64,000 nt of DNA from an uncultured Collinsella sp. (lineage in GTDB: Bacteria; Actinomycetota; Coriobacteriia; Coriobacteriales; Coriobacteriaceae), in the NCBI GenBank assembly GCA_900544135.1, contig UQTU01000004.1:62001-126000 (forward strand). The letters are read 5' to 3'. The notes under the pieces are model-generated. The model made no database searches and was not told where the DNA came from. It was given only the letters and a program-made list of their open reading frames with translations. This document shows, in pieces, positions 42,334-50,337 of the stretch. Position 1 is the stretch's first letter; every line of letters begins with the position of its first letter. A program made the position numbers and the translations under genes.

Positions 42334-43503
42334 ATGAGCACGTACGCAATTAAGGCTGACAAGTTCTTCTTGCCGGCAGGCCCGCAACTGGGCGGCTATC
42401 TTATGGTCGAGGATGGCGTTTTTGGCGCCTGGCAGGCCGACGAGCCCTCTTGCGAGATTAAGGACTACACGGGATCGTGGATCGCACCGGGTATGGTCGA
42501 TACTCACATCCATGGCTTCTACAACCACTCAACTACCGATAACGATCCCGAGGGCATCGATATCAGCTCAACCGAGCTCGCCCGTCGCGGTACCACCAGC
42601 TGGCTGCCCACGACGTTCACCGATGGCGTCGAACAGATCAAGGACGCCTGCGCTGCTATCGCCAAGGCGGACGAGGGCCGCGGCCCCGACTTCTGCGGTG
42701 CCCGCATTCAGGGCATCTACCTGGAGGGCCCCTTCTTTACCATGAAGCACGTGGGCGCGCAGAACCCCGCTTACCTGATTGACCCCTCCGAGGAGGTTTT
42801 CGACCAGTGGCAGGAGGCTGCGGGCGGTCGCATCGTTAAGAGCGCCATGGCCGCCGAGCGCGACGGTGCCGCTGCTTATGCGGCTGCTCTGAACGCCAAG
42901 GGCGTGGTGACCAGCATCGGTCACTCCGACGCCACCTACGATGAGTGCATCGCCGCTATCAATGCCGGTGCCAGCTGCTTTACGCATACCTATAACGGCC
43001 AGCGCGGTCTGCATCACCGTGAGCCCGGTGTCGTGGGTGCTGCCATGTCCACGCCCGAGACCTACGCCGAGATCATCTGTGACGGCAAGCACGTAAACCC
43101 TGCCGCCATCAAGGCACTGCTGCAGGCAAAGGGCTGGCAGCACACGGTGCTCATCACCGACTGCCTGGGCTGCGGCGGCATGCCCGAGGGCAGCTACACC
43201 AGTGGTGGCATGGACGTCATCATGAAGGACAACCTGTGCTGGCTCGCCGACGGCAAAAGCATTGCCGGCTCGGTGCTCACGCTTGCCCAGGGCGTCAAGA
43301 ACATTGTCGATTGGGGCATCGCCAGCGCTGATATCGCCATTCGCATGGCAACCGAGGTGCCGGCTCGCTCTGCGCACATCGAGGATAAGTGCGGCAGCAT
43401 CATGCCGGGTCGCGACGCCGACTTTGTCGTGTTCGACCATGAGCTCACCCTCGTCGAGACGTATGTTGGCGGCCAGAGCGTCGGCAACGCCTTTACCGAT
43501 TAA
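42334..43503 (+). CDS. nagA: N-acetylglucosamine/N-acetylgalactosamine-6-phosphate deacetylase
   Basis: This 389-residue amidohydrolase removes the acetyl group from GlcNAc-6-P or GalNAc-6-P. Metal and substrate motifs are present: VDTHIHGFYNHSTTD near residue 55, YLEGPFF near residue 130, IGHSDATYDE near residue 195, THTYNGQRGLHHREPG near residue 220 and ITDCLGCGGMPEG near residue 275. The catalytic aspartate should be the one in ITDCLG. ATG 42334 has GAGGAG upstream; GTG 42328 is less likely. A damaged second copy of its 3' end lies at 46224. Substrate preference is inferred from context. Confidence 0.92.
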   Translation: MSTYAIKADKFFLPAGPQLGGYLMVEDGVFGAWQADEPSCEIKDYTGSWIAPGMVDTHIHGFYNHSTTDNDPEGIDISSTELARRGTTSWLPTTFTDGVEQIKDACAAIAKADEGRGPDFCGARIQGIYLEGPFFTMKHVGAQNPAYLIDPSEEVFDQWQEAAGGRIVKSAMAAERDGAAAYAAALNAKGVVTSIGHSDATYDECIAAINAGASCFTHTYNGQRGLHHREPGVVGAAMSTPETYAEIICDGKHVNPAAIKALLQAKGWQHTVLITDCLGCGGMPEGSYTSGGMDVIMKDNLCWLADGKSIAGSVLTLAQGVKNIVDWGIASADIAIRMATEVPARSAHIEDKCGSIMPGRDADFVVFDHELTLVETYVGGQSVGNAFTD

Positions 43504-43508
43504 CGATA

Positions 43509-43547
43509 GAAAAAGACGGCGGGCCCGAATCTGCTCGGACCCGCCGT
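43509..43547 (-). terminator. Terminator, mainly for the minus-strand flavodoxin gene
   Basis: A 13-bp stem (ACGGCGGGCCCGA region 43516-43528 with 43535-43547, one G-T pair) has a T run on the minus strand, complementary to GAAAAAG at 43509-43515. It sits between convergent genes. Confidence 0.75.
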
Positions 43548-43578
43548 ATGGGTTAAACGCTCAAAAGCACCTTAACAG

Positions 43579-44163
43579 TTACAGCTTGTTAACGATCTTC
43601 TTTGCCGTGCGCTTGACGCCGGCCACAAGACCCCCCGCGGGATGCTCCTTTTCGTATGCTAGACGCTTCTCGCGCTTGGCGTACTCTTCGACGATGATGT
43701 CGCCATACTCGTCTTCGATCTTGTCGAAGAAGTCGACGGCGCCCTTAATTTCCTCAGCGGTCGGGTGTCCCTTCTGGACGCCGCCGGTGAGTTTGAACGG
43801 CCCCCACGTATCAAAGCCGGGACAGCCGTAGACGCCCATAAAGATGGCCTGCCTCATGCGGCAGATGCCATCGATATCCTTGCCGTACCACTTGTTTTTG
43901 CCACCGTAGGTCATAAGGCCAAACACCTTGTCCTGCGGCTGCAGCACGTTCGTGAGCACGCGTGCCATGTCCTTGTCGATCTCGGAGTAATAGATGCCCG
44001 TGGCGACACCGATCAGATGGTATTCGTGCAGGTCGGGGTACTCGTTTTTACCGAGTGACTTCACGTCGAGGGTATCGATCTCGGGGTGCGCCTCGACGAT
44101 GGCGTCCACGAGCTTTTTCGTATTGCCGTGGTGGTGTGAGGCATAAAGGATGATGGTTCGCAT
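43579..44163 (-). CDS. Flavodoxin-domain protein
   Basis: This 194-residue protein begins MRTIILYASHHHGNTKKLVD, an FMN-phosphate-binding loop of a flavodoxin fold, with GVATGIYYSEID and GLMTYGGKNKWYG segments that would flank the flavin. A basic C-terminal extension (KREKRLAYEKEH) may be disordered. It probably serves as an electron carrier or quinone/protoporphyrinogen-type oxidoreductase; exact role is unknown. The start at 44163 has AAAGG upstream; the frame further upstream shows no family similarity. It is on the opposite strand to the sugar genes around it. Confidence 0.8.
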   Translation of the reverse strand: MRTIILYASHHHGNTKKLVDAIVEAHPEIDTLDVKSLGKNEYPDLHEYHLIGVATGIYYSEIDKDMARVLTNVLQPQDKVFGLMTYGGKNKWYGKDIDGICRMRQAIFMGVYGCPGFDTWGPFKLTGGVQKGHPTAEEIKGAVDFFDKIEDEYGDIIVEEYAKREKRLAYEKEHPAGGLVAGVKRTAKKIVNKL

Positions 44164-44319
44164 AAGAAGGCCTTTCAGCTGTAATTGCATCAATGTCTGT
44201 ATGGTACCCCGTTGCATGGCTGGGAAACCGGACGCATCGATGAACGTGCGGGTTTGTCCTTTGGTCAGGGCCGAGACGGGTTCTTGCGAGCAAAAAGCAG
44301 TTGTTCGAAAGGATGGACA

Positions 44320-45201
44320 ATGGAATACGCTCTCTCCAACGATTCGATTTCTATCAAGGTCTCCACGGCCGGTGGTTCGTTTACCTCGATTGAGGCTGGA
44401 GGTCGCGAGTACTTGTGGCAGGGCGATCCCGCCGTGTGGTCCGGCCAGGCACCGATTTGCTTCCCGATTTGCGGAGGTTTGCGCGATAACAGCGCCATGA
44501 CGTTTGCCGGACATCATGTGAAGCTCGCCCGCCATGGGTTTGCGCGCAAACAGGAGTGGAAGCTGCTGAGCCAGAGCGAGAACGAGCTGGCGATGTGCCT
44601 GGCTTCGGAGGATAACGCCGCGCTGCTGAGCGATTATCCGTATCCGTTTAAGCTTGTCGCCCGCTATACGCTCGAGGACGCCGCCGTGCGCGTCTCCTAT
44701 GAGGTTACCAACGAGGGCACCGAGGACATGCCTTTCTTTATCGGTGGACACCCCGGCTTTAGGTGCCCGCTCGATGAGGGCGAGGCCTATACGGACTACG
44801 AGTTGCGTTTTGAGAAAGACGAGGCTGCTGAGCTTTGCGCTGCCGTCCCCTCGACTGGCTTGATTGACGTGACCAACCGCTCCAAGAACCCCATGGTGGG
44901 AAAGACGCTGCCTCTGTCACATGAGCTCTTCGATTTTGCGGAGACCATCTTTGACGTGCTCGAGAGCCGTCAGGTCACGCTTTCCAAAAAGGGCGAGGAC
45001 AAGGGTGTTCGCCTGAGCTTTGAGGGCTTCCCGTACCTCATTGTGTGGAGCAAGCCCGAGGGTGATTTTGTGGCAGTTGAGCCCTGGGGCGGTCTTTCGA
45101 CCTGCTCCGATGAGGACGACGTGCTTGAGCACAAGCGCGGCTGCCTTATCGCCAAGCCCAAAGAAACCATCGTGCGCTCGTTCACAATCGAGATTCTGTA
45201 G
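44320..45201 (+). CDS. lacX: Aldose 1-epimerase-like protein, LacX type
   Basis: This 293-residue protein belongs to the LacX branch of the galactose mutarotase superfamily. It shows ICFPICGGLRDN near residue 48, ARHGFARKQEW near residue 73 and FFIGGHPGFRCPL near residue 143, the histidine of which is likely catalytic. It would interconvert anomers of a sugar or sugar phosphate in the tagatose route. GAAAGGATGG precedes ATG 44320. It lies directly upstream of lacC, in the order seen in lac/aga operons. Confidence 0.85.
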   Translation: MEYALSNDSISIKVSTAGGSFTSIEAGGREYLWQGDPAVWSGQAPICFPICGGLRDNSAMTFAGHHVKLARHGFARKQEWKLLSQSENELAMCLASEDNAALLSDYPYPFKLVARYTLEDAAVRVSYEVTNEGTEDMPFFIGGHPGFRCPLDEGEAYTDYELRFEKDEAAELCAAVPSTGLIDVTNRSKNPMVGKTLPLSHELFDFAETIFDVLESRQVTLSKKGEDKGVRLSFEGFPYLIVWSKPEGDFVAVEPWGGLSTCSDEDDVLEHKRGCLIAKPKETIVRSFTIEIL

Positions 45202-45260
45202 TCGCATGTAGCCAATTCGTTTTGCAAGGCATAAGGAGCCTGCGAGATAAGGAGCTAGAA

Positions 45261-46196
45261 ATGATCCTCACCGTTACGATGAACCCGTCCGTCGATACGC
45301 GCTATCAGCTCGATGAGCTCATTATCGACGACGTCAACCGCGTGACGCCCGAAAAGACCGCCGGCGGTAAGGGCCTCAACGTGGCCCGCGTCCTGGGCCA
45401 GCTGGGCGACGATGTCGTGGCAACCGGCTTGCTTGGTGGTCATATGGGCGCCTATATGGCCGAGCTCATGGATGCTAACGGCATTAAGAATGATTTTGTG
45501 CCCATCAAGGGCGAGACTCGCATTTGTCTCAACATCCTCCACGCCGGCAACCAGACCGAGCTGCTCGAGAGCGGCCCGACGATTGCCCCCGAGGAGCTCG
45601 ATGCCTTTACCGCCAAGTTCGCCGAGCTTGCGAGCAAGGCCGATGTCGTTACCATCTCGGGTTCGCTGCCCCGCGGCGTCGAGGCGGACTACTACGCTAA
45701 GATCACGGGCATTGCAGAGAACGCCGGCGCCAAGGTGCTGCTCGATACCTCGGGCGCCTCGCTCGAGGCTGCGCTCAAGTCCGAGGTCAAGCCTGAGCTG
45801 GTTAAGCCTAACCTGACCGAAATTAACGGCCTTCTGGGCACGAGCTTTACCACCGACGATGTGGACGAGCTACGTTCCGCGCTCGCCTCTGACGCCCGCT
45901 TCTCCGATATCCCCTGGGTCGTCGTATCTATGGGCGCTGCCGGCTCCGTTGGTTTCCATAACGGCCGTGCGTTCCGCGCCAAGACCCCCGATATCCCCGC
46001 CGTTAACGCTACGGGCTCTGGCGATTCGACCATTGCCGGCTTCGCACATGCGATTGCTGCCGGAGCCGACGACGAGACGGTGCTGCGTACCGCCAACACC
46101 TGCGGCAAACTCAATGCCATGGATCCCATGACTGGCCACTTGGTTATGGATCGTTGGGACGAGGTTTACAACGGCGTTGTCGTGACCGAGCTGTAG
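45261..46196 (+). CDS. lacC: Tagatose-6-phosphate kinase / 1-phosphofructokinase-family
   Basis: This 311-residue PfkB-family kinase has TMNPSVDTRYQLDEL at the N-terminus, TAGGKGLNVARVLGQLG near residue 35 and the anion-hole/catalytic motif NATGSGDSTIAGF near residue 250, where the Asp is the base. It would phosphorylate tagatose-6-P to tagatose-1,6-bisphosphate, or fructose-1-P. The tagatose role is favoured by agaS and lacX nearby. ATG 45261 is preceded by AAGGAG. No tagatose-bisphosphate aldolase is in the window. Confidence 0.88.
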   Translation: MILTVTMNPSVDTRYQLDELIIDDVNRVTPEKTAGGKGLNVARVLGQLGDDVVATGLLGGHMGAYMAELMDANGIKNDFVPIKGETRICLNILHAGNQTELLESGPTIAPEELDAFTAKFAELASKADVVTISGSLPRGVEADYYAKITGIAENAGAKVLLDTSGASLEAALKSEVKPELVKPNLTEINGLLGTSFTTDDVDELRSALASDARFSDIPWVVVSMGAAGSVGFHNGRAFRAKTPDIPAVNATGSGDSTIAGFAHAIAAGADDETVLRTANTCGKLNAMDPMTGHLVMDRWDEVYNGVVVTEL

Positions 46197-46223
46197 GAGC
46201 TTGTGCTGCGGCCCCGGCATCGG

Positions 46224-46361
46224 TTGCCAGCTCATGTCGACGACAAGTGCAGTAGCATTATGCCGGGGCGCGACGCCGACACTGTCGTGTTCAATCCCGA
46301 CCTTACCCTGGTCGAGACGCATGTGGGTGGCAACAGCGTCGGTAATGCGTTTGCCGAGTAG
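46224..46361 (+). pseudogene. nagA: Remnant of a second nagA gene (3' end only)
   Basis: In the frame of the stop at 46359-46361 the DNA encodes HVDDKCSSIMPGRDAD, then TVVFNPDLTLVETHVGG and NSVGNAFAE. This lines up with the C-terminus of the intact NagA at 42334 (HIEDKCGSIMPGRDAD, ELTLVETYVGG, QSVGNAF) over about 42 residues. Upstream of this the frame is broken and no start exists. It lies between lacC and the YhcH gene, so it is a relic of a duplicated or recombined nagA copy. Confidence 0.85.
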
Positions 46362-46393
46362 CCGCCAAAGAAACGATCCGAGAGGGGATTTAG

Positions 46394-46867
46394 ATGATTT
46401 ACGGTGCATTGGGCGATATCGAGGAGTACCGTGGAATGCTCAAGGGCCTCGACGTGCTGATCGACTGGCTCGAGGAGAACGATCCGGCGAAGCTCGAGGT
46501 CGGCAGCCATCCGATTCTGGGCGACAAGGTCTTTGCGAACGTCATGGCTCCCGCGACGCGTCCCGAAGCCGAGGCTCACTATGAGACGCATCAGCGCTAT
46601 CACGACCTGCAGATCGACGTCGAGGGTCGCGAGGCCTTTAAGGTTGCCACGGGCAGCCTGACGCTGGTTCAGGAGTTTGACGAGAAGGACGACTACGATC
46701 TGGTCGATTCCGACGCCTCGATCGCCGGCGATCTTGCTGACGACAAGTTTGCGCTGTTTGTTGCCGGCGAGCCTCACATGCCCACGCTCGAGTTCCAGGG
46801 CGATGGCGCGCAGCCGGTCAAGAAGATTTGCTTTAAGCTGCTTGCAGATGCTTACTGGGAGGAGTAG
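46394..46867 (+). CDS. YhcH/YjgK/YiaL-family protein
   Basis: This 157-residue cupin-like protein belongs to the family of E. coli YhcH, which acts on sialic-acid or sugar intermediates, and of EbgC, an accessory beta-galactosidase subunit. Conserved residues are in ETHQRYHDLQIDVEG near residue 60 (possible metal site) and a C-terminal KKICFKL. It is encoded just after the nagA relic and lacC, supporting a role with an amino sugar or galactose derivative. GAGAGGGG precedes ATG 46394; a terminator follows. Confidence 0.87.
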   Translation: MIYGALGDIEEYRGMLKGLDVLIDWLEENDPAKLEVGSHPILGDKVFANVMAPATRPEAEAHYETHQRYHDLQIDVEGREAFKVATGSLTLVQEFDEKDDYDLVDSDASIAGDLADDKFALFVAGEPHMPTLEFQGDGAQPVKKICFKLLADAYWEE

Positions 46868-46927
46868 CGCGCTGCTCGGCTGAGCTGTTCGTGTTGCGAG
46901 CGTTATCCCTTGGGGGAGCTCGCTTGG

Positions 46928-46976
46928 GCCCCGCTGAACGCGGTTCCTTTGGGGATTGCGGTTGGCGGGGCTTTTG
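46928..46976 (+). terminator. Terminator after the YhcH gene
   Basis: GCCCCGC (46928-46934) pairs with GCGGGGC (46965-46971) with further internal pairing, followed by TTTTG. Confidence 0.65.
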
Positions 46977-47041
46977 TTGAGTAGGAGAGTTTCCGGCGGC
47001 GTTGTGCTTGGATTGGCGGAAGCGCGCCCGAAATCAGCAAC

Positions 47042-47064
47042 AAAAAAGCCGCCCGAAGGCGGCT
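47042..47064 (-). terminator. Terminator of the tRNA-Thr gene (minus strand)
   Basis: AGCCGCC (47047-47053) pairs with GGCGGCT (47058-47064); on the minus strand the stem is followed by a run of T. Confidence 0.8.
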
Positions 47065-47075
47065 ATCTTGTGCAA

Positions 47076-47151
47076 TGGAGCCAGCGACCGGGCTCGAACC
47101 GGTGACCCCCGCTTTACGAGAGCGGTGCTCTACCAACTGAGCTACGCTGGC
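47076..47151 (-). tRNA. tRNA-Thr (anticodon CGT)
   Basis: The minus strand gives a 76-base cloverleaf with acceptor GCCAGCG paired with CGCTGGC, the D-arm AGCTCAGTTGGTAGAGC, an anticodon stem CCGCT/AGCGG around loop CTCGTAA (anticodon CGT), and the T-arm GGTTCGAGCC. The terminal CCA is encoded at 47076-47078. Confidence 0.96.
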
Positions 47152-47308
47152 GACCATGTGATGGCGCAACTGAGGCGTCAACGGCTGTCTATGATACGGG
47201 ACATCGCAAATCCGCGCAAGTGTTCTGACGGCTTTTCTCACTTTAAATGCACTAATATTGGAGACGCGATGTCTTGCTCTTACGGGTCTCAAACAGAATG
47301 GGGCAGCG

Positions 47309-47791
47309 ATGACTCAACCCAAGATTCTTCTCGCACGCATCGACGACCGTTTCATTTACGGACAAGACGTTGAGCTGTGGAACGAAGCCGTGGGTTCCAA
47401 CCTTGTCCTAATCGTCAACGATGAGATCGCGGCAGATTCGCGCCAATGGGCACCCATGAGGGTGGCGGCGCCAGAAGGCGTTTGGACGCGGTTTTTCTCG
47501 GTGCAAAGGACCATCGACGTCATTCATACCGCAACGCCTCGCCAATTGATTCTGATCATGGTGGCCTCACCCTCCGATGCGCTCGCGCTGGTTAAGGGCG
47601 GTGTGCCGATCACCAAGATCAGCATTGGTCATATGCAGGCAGGGGAGGGCAAGCGTCCCGCAACGCCCGCAGTTGCCGTAGACGACACAGACGTCGCTGT
47701 TCTCAGAGAGCTGCAAAAGCTCGGCATAGAACTAGAAATCCGCTATCTCCCCAGTTCCGCCCCCGACCCCATCGGCAATCTGTTCAACTGA
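47309..47791 (+). CDS. PTS EIIB paralogue lacking the phospho-histidine
   Basis: This 160-residue protein aligns along its length with the EIIB at 37573, including TPRQLILIMV, ALVKGGVPITKISIGHMQ and ELQKLGIELEIR. The active-site motif is changed: where the functional EIIB has RLVHGQV, this one has RFIYGQD, so His17 is replaced by Tyr17. It should not accept phosphate from EIIA in the normal way. It stands alone after the tRNA gene, with no EIIA, EIIC or EIID beside it. The reading frame is intact, so it may be a regulatory or sugar-sensing paralogue. ATG 47309 has GGGGCAG upstream. Confidence 0.85.
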   Translation: MTQPKILLARIDDRFIYGQDVELWNEAVGSNLVLIVNDEIAADSRQWAPMRVAAPEGVWTRFFSVQRTIDVIHTATPRQLILIMVASPSDALALVKGGVPITKISIGHMQAGEGKRPATPAVAVDDTDVAVLRELQKLGIELEIRYLPSSAPDPIGNLFN

Positions 47792-47857
47792 TCCCTTGGG
47801 GACGGAGGAAAACGGATCATTTTGCCTTCGTAGGGGATCTGTGTGGCGCTGTCCGCC

Positions 47858-48009
47858 AAAACTATGCCGGTTTACTACGATGAATTGCTTATCGCCGAGC
47901 ATGCCAAATTTGCAGAGAATAAAACCGCAGGTAGACGAGTTGCTAATTTTTTATAAACCAGCGCGTGGTCGGACATAGTGGGTTCATCGTAGTAATTCGG
48001 CATAGTTTT
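47858..48009. mobile_element. MITE-like 152-bp inverted-repeat element
   Basis: The left end 47858-47884 (AAAACTATGCCGGTTTACTA onwards) is complementary to 47983-48009 with three mismatches. The AT-rich interior carries no gene. It lies in the spacer between the EIIB paralogue and galM. A GGGGACGG string at 47794 lies just to its left. Confidence 0.55.
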
Positions 48010-48056
48010 GTTATGTCACCAATTCGGTGGCATCGAAAAGAAGGATTTAGGCATGA

Positions 48057-48094
48057 AGCAGCGCCCGTCGGCGGTGGTGCCGGCGGGCGTTGCT
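48057..48094. repeat. Stable GC-rich hairpin after galM
   Basis: Positions 48057-48072 pair with 48079-48094 over 16 bp with two G-T pairs and a six-base loop. No T run follows on the minus strand, so it may protect the galM transcript or act as a weak terminator. Confidence 0.5.
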
Positions 48095-48117
48095 GTGCGA
48101 GATGTCGCGTTGTGGGC

Positions 48118-49170
48118 CTAGTGCCTCATAAAGTGGTATTCGATCATATTGCTGTAGGGGTGACCCGGACCCACAATGCCCTGCGGGAACAGCGGCTGGT
48201 GCGGCGTGTCGGGGTACATCTCGGCCTCGAGGGCAAAGCCGGCGCCCCAGCCATAGTTGGCATCGTCCTTGGCGTGCTCGTCGCCCAGCCAGTTGCCGGT
48301 GTAGAGTTGCACGCCCGGGGCGGTGGTGTAGTAGTCCAGCTCACGACCGGTCCACATCTCCTCGACATGTAGGGCGCGACGCAGGTTGCGGCCGTACTGA
48401 TAGCCATCGATGCACAGGCAGTGATCGTAGCCACGGGCCTGCTTAATCTGCGGGTCGTCGGCCTCCATGCCGGGTGCGACGGGGCGCAGCTCGCGAAAGT
48501 CAAACGGTGTTCCCTCGACCGGAGCGATTTCGCCGGTGGGGATGTTCTGCTCGTTAATGGGCAAGTAGTGGGCAGCGTTGGCGATAAAGAAGTGCTCACA
48601 GTCCATGCCGGCGTTATGGCCGGCAAGGTTAAAGTACGTGTGGTTGGTCATGGACACGTAGGTGGCGCGGTCGCTCTCGCAACCATACTCGATGCGGAAG
48701 ACTCCGGTGCGCGTAACGGTAAACACAGCCGTAAAGATTCGGTTGCCGGGCAGGCCCAGCTCGCCATCCTTAAGCGAGGTGGTCATGCGCACGGCGTTGT
48801 GAGTCTCGTCGAGCTCAACGTCCCATACGCGCTTGTGCAGACCATGCTCAAGATCGCTGTGCAGGTTGTTGACGCCTTCGTTGGCCGGCATATGCCAGTC
48901 CGTGCCGTCGATGGTGATCGTGGCGCCCGCGGTGCGGTTTGCCACGGGGCCGATGGTCGCGCCAAAGCAGGCGGGGTTGTCAAAGTAATCCTCGAGCTTA
49001 TCGAAGCCCAGCACCACATCGCGCACGTTGCCGGGAATGTCGGGCACATCGATACCCAGCACGGTGGCGCCATAGTCCATAATGCGAACGCAGATCTCGG
49101 GCCCGTTGAGGGTGTAACGATGAACGGGGGTACCGCACGGCGCGGTGCCGAAAAGCTCGGAAGTGATCAT
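48118..49170 (-). CDS. galM: Aldose 1-epimerase (galactose mutarotase)
   Basis: This 350-residue mutarotase converts beta- to alpha-D-galactose for the Leloir pathway. Family motifs are present: GPVANRTAGATITIDG near residue 75, NNLHSD near residue 100, TNHTYFNLAGH near residue 175 with the catalytic histidine, and a C-terminal catalytic glutamate in ALEAEMYPDTPH. The start ATG 49170 follows TAGGAA; a longer frame to 49230 lacks support. It is divergent from the DeoR regulator gene, which may control it. Confidence 0.93.
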   Translation of the reverse strand: MITSELFGTAPCGTPVHRYTLNGPEICVRIMDYGATVLGIDVPDIPGNVRDVVLGFDKLEDYFDNPACFGATIGPVANRTAGATITIDGTDWHMPANEGVNNLHSDLEHGLHKRVWDVELDETHNAVRMTTSLKDGELGLPGNRIFTAVFTVTRTGVFRIEYGCESDRATYVSMTNHTYFNLAGHNAGMDCEHFFIANAAHYLPINEQNIPTGEIAPVEGTPFDFRELRPVAPGMEADDPQIKQARGYDHCLCIDGYQYGRNLRRALHVEEMWTGRELDYYTTAPGVQLYTGNWLGDEHAKDDANYGWGAGFALEAEMYPDTPHQPLFPQGIVGPGHPYSNMIEYHFMRH

Positions 49171-49376
49171 TTGGTTCCTAACATCGAGGTATTTCCGACA
49201 AACTGTAGCGCGAACAGGTGAGATTATCACTACACCCCACTAAAGCAGGGGGTATTTTTCTCAAAAAAGTGATGATTGGAGCTGTGCTGGCGTTGATTTT
49301 TGACGCGCACGAGTCTGATACAATTTGTTCGTTACTGTTTGAATGATATGTGCGCAAAGAACGGCGAGGATTCATC

Positions 49377-50141
49377 GTGATTAAGGCGGAGCGACAGGAT
49401 AAGGTTCGTCAGCTGCTCGAGGAACAGGGCACGGTCTCGGTCAAGGAGATCTCGGACGCACTGGGCGTCTCGGATATGACGATCCGCCGCGATCTTGAGG
49501 AGCTTGCGAGCCTAGGTGAGATTGAGCGCGTGCACGGTGGAGCCCGTAGCGCGCAGGGCCGTCCACATGCTATGTTGCGCCACGAGTATTCGCACAGCGA
49601 AAAGCGTACCAAGCATGCCGAGGAAAAGCTGCAGATCGCGCGCCGCGCCGTTGAGCTCATCGAGGAGGGCTCGACCATCTTTTTGGGTACGGGCACCACG
49701 GTTGAGCAGATGGCCTCGATGCTGCCGGCGTTTCGCCTGCGCATCGTGACCAATTCGCTTTCGGTGTTTAACTTGCTTGAGGCGCGCGAAGACTGCGACC
49801 TGTGCCTCGTGGGCGGCATGTACCGTCGCCGCACCGCCGCTTTTGTGGGACCAACGGCCGAGGATACCCTGCGTGCGTTGGGCATCGACGCGGCGTTTAT
49901 CGGCGCCAACGGCATTCTGGATGGCGATGTGTCTACGTCCAATATGGACGAGGGCCGTATCCAGCAGCTCGCCTTTAGCAAGGCAGACTCGCGCTACTTG
50001 ATCGCCGATTCAAGCAAGATCGGCAAGCGCGACTTCTACACCTTCTGCCGCCTGGACAGCTTGGACGCCGTGGTGTGCGAGCCGGGCATCGCCGCCGAGA
50101 ATCGCGCCGCCATCGAGGAACACACGCAGGTCATCTGCTAG
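49377..50141 (+). CDS. DeoR-family regulator (LacR/AgaR/GlpR type)
   Basis: This 254-residue regulator has the N-terminal DeoR helix-turn-helix (VSVKEISDALGVSDMTIRRD) and a C-terminal sugar-phosphate-binding domain with FLGTGTTVEQMA near residue 105, VTNSLSVFNLL and DAAFIGANGI. Tagatose-6-phosphate or related sugar phosphates are typical ligands. I chose GTG 49377, with GAGG at seven bases. It is divergent from galM and convergent with lacG1, ending at a palindromic repeat. Confidence 0.87.
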   Translation: MIKAERQDKVRQLLEEQGTVSVKEISDALGVSDMTIRRDLEELASLGEIERVHGGARSAQGRPHAMLRHEYSHSEKRTKHAEEKLQIARRAVELIEEGSTIFLGTGTTVEQMASMLPAFRLRIVTNSLSVFNLLEAREDCDLCLVGGMYRRRTAAFVGPTAEDTLRALGIDAAFIGANGILDGDVSTSNMDEGRIQQLAFSKADSRYLIADSSKIGKRDFYTFCRLDSLDAVVCEPGIAAENRAAIEEHTQVIC

Positions 50142-50181
50142 CTTAGGTATTACAGATCTAGATATTTCGAACCGGGTGCCC

Positions 50182-50250
50182 CCGTTCATCTCAATCTGTA
50201 ACAATTGGGGCCGAAAATCCCTGCTAGATGTTACAAATCGAGACAAACGG
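50182..50250. repeat. Convergent-end palindrome, unit A
   Basis: CCGTTCATCTCAATCTGTAA pairs with the tail ATGTTACAAATCGAGACAAA(CGG), separated by a GGGGCCGAAAATCC centre. It lies between convergent genes. Related units lie at 54916, 54997, 59924 and 60007. Confidence 0.8.
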
Positions 50251-50273
50251 CCTGCTCGGGTCGAGCCAAAACA

Positions 50274-50314
50274 AAAAAGCCGCATGCGAACCCGTGGAGG
50301 GATTCGCATGCGGC
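50274..50314 (-). terminator. Terminator of the lacE1-lacG1 operon
   Basis: GCCGCATGCGAA (50279-50290) pairs with TTCGCATGCGGC (50303-50314); on the minus strand it is followed by TTTTTTGTTTT. Confidence 0.9.
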
Positions 50315-50337
50315 CGACAGGGGGTATGCGGCTTGAA

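Noticed and set aside
47076..47151. Possible att site or integrated element at tRNA-Thr
   Set aside because: No integrase gene and no repeat of the tRNA 3' end was seen nearby.
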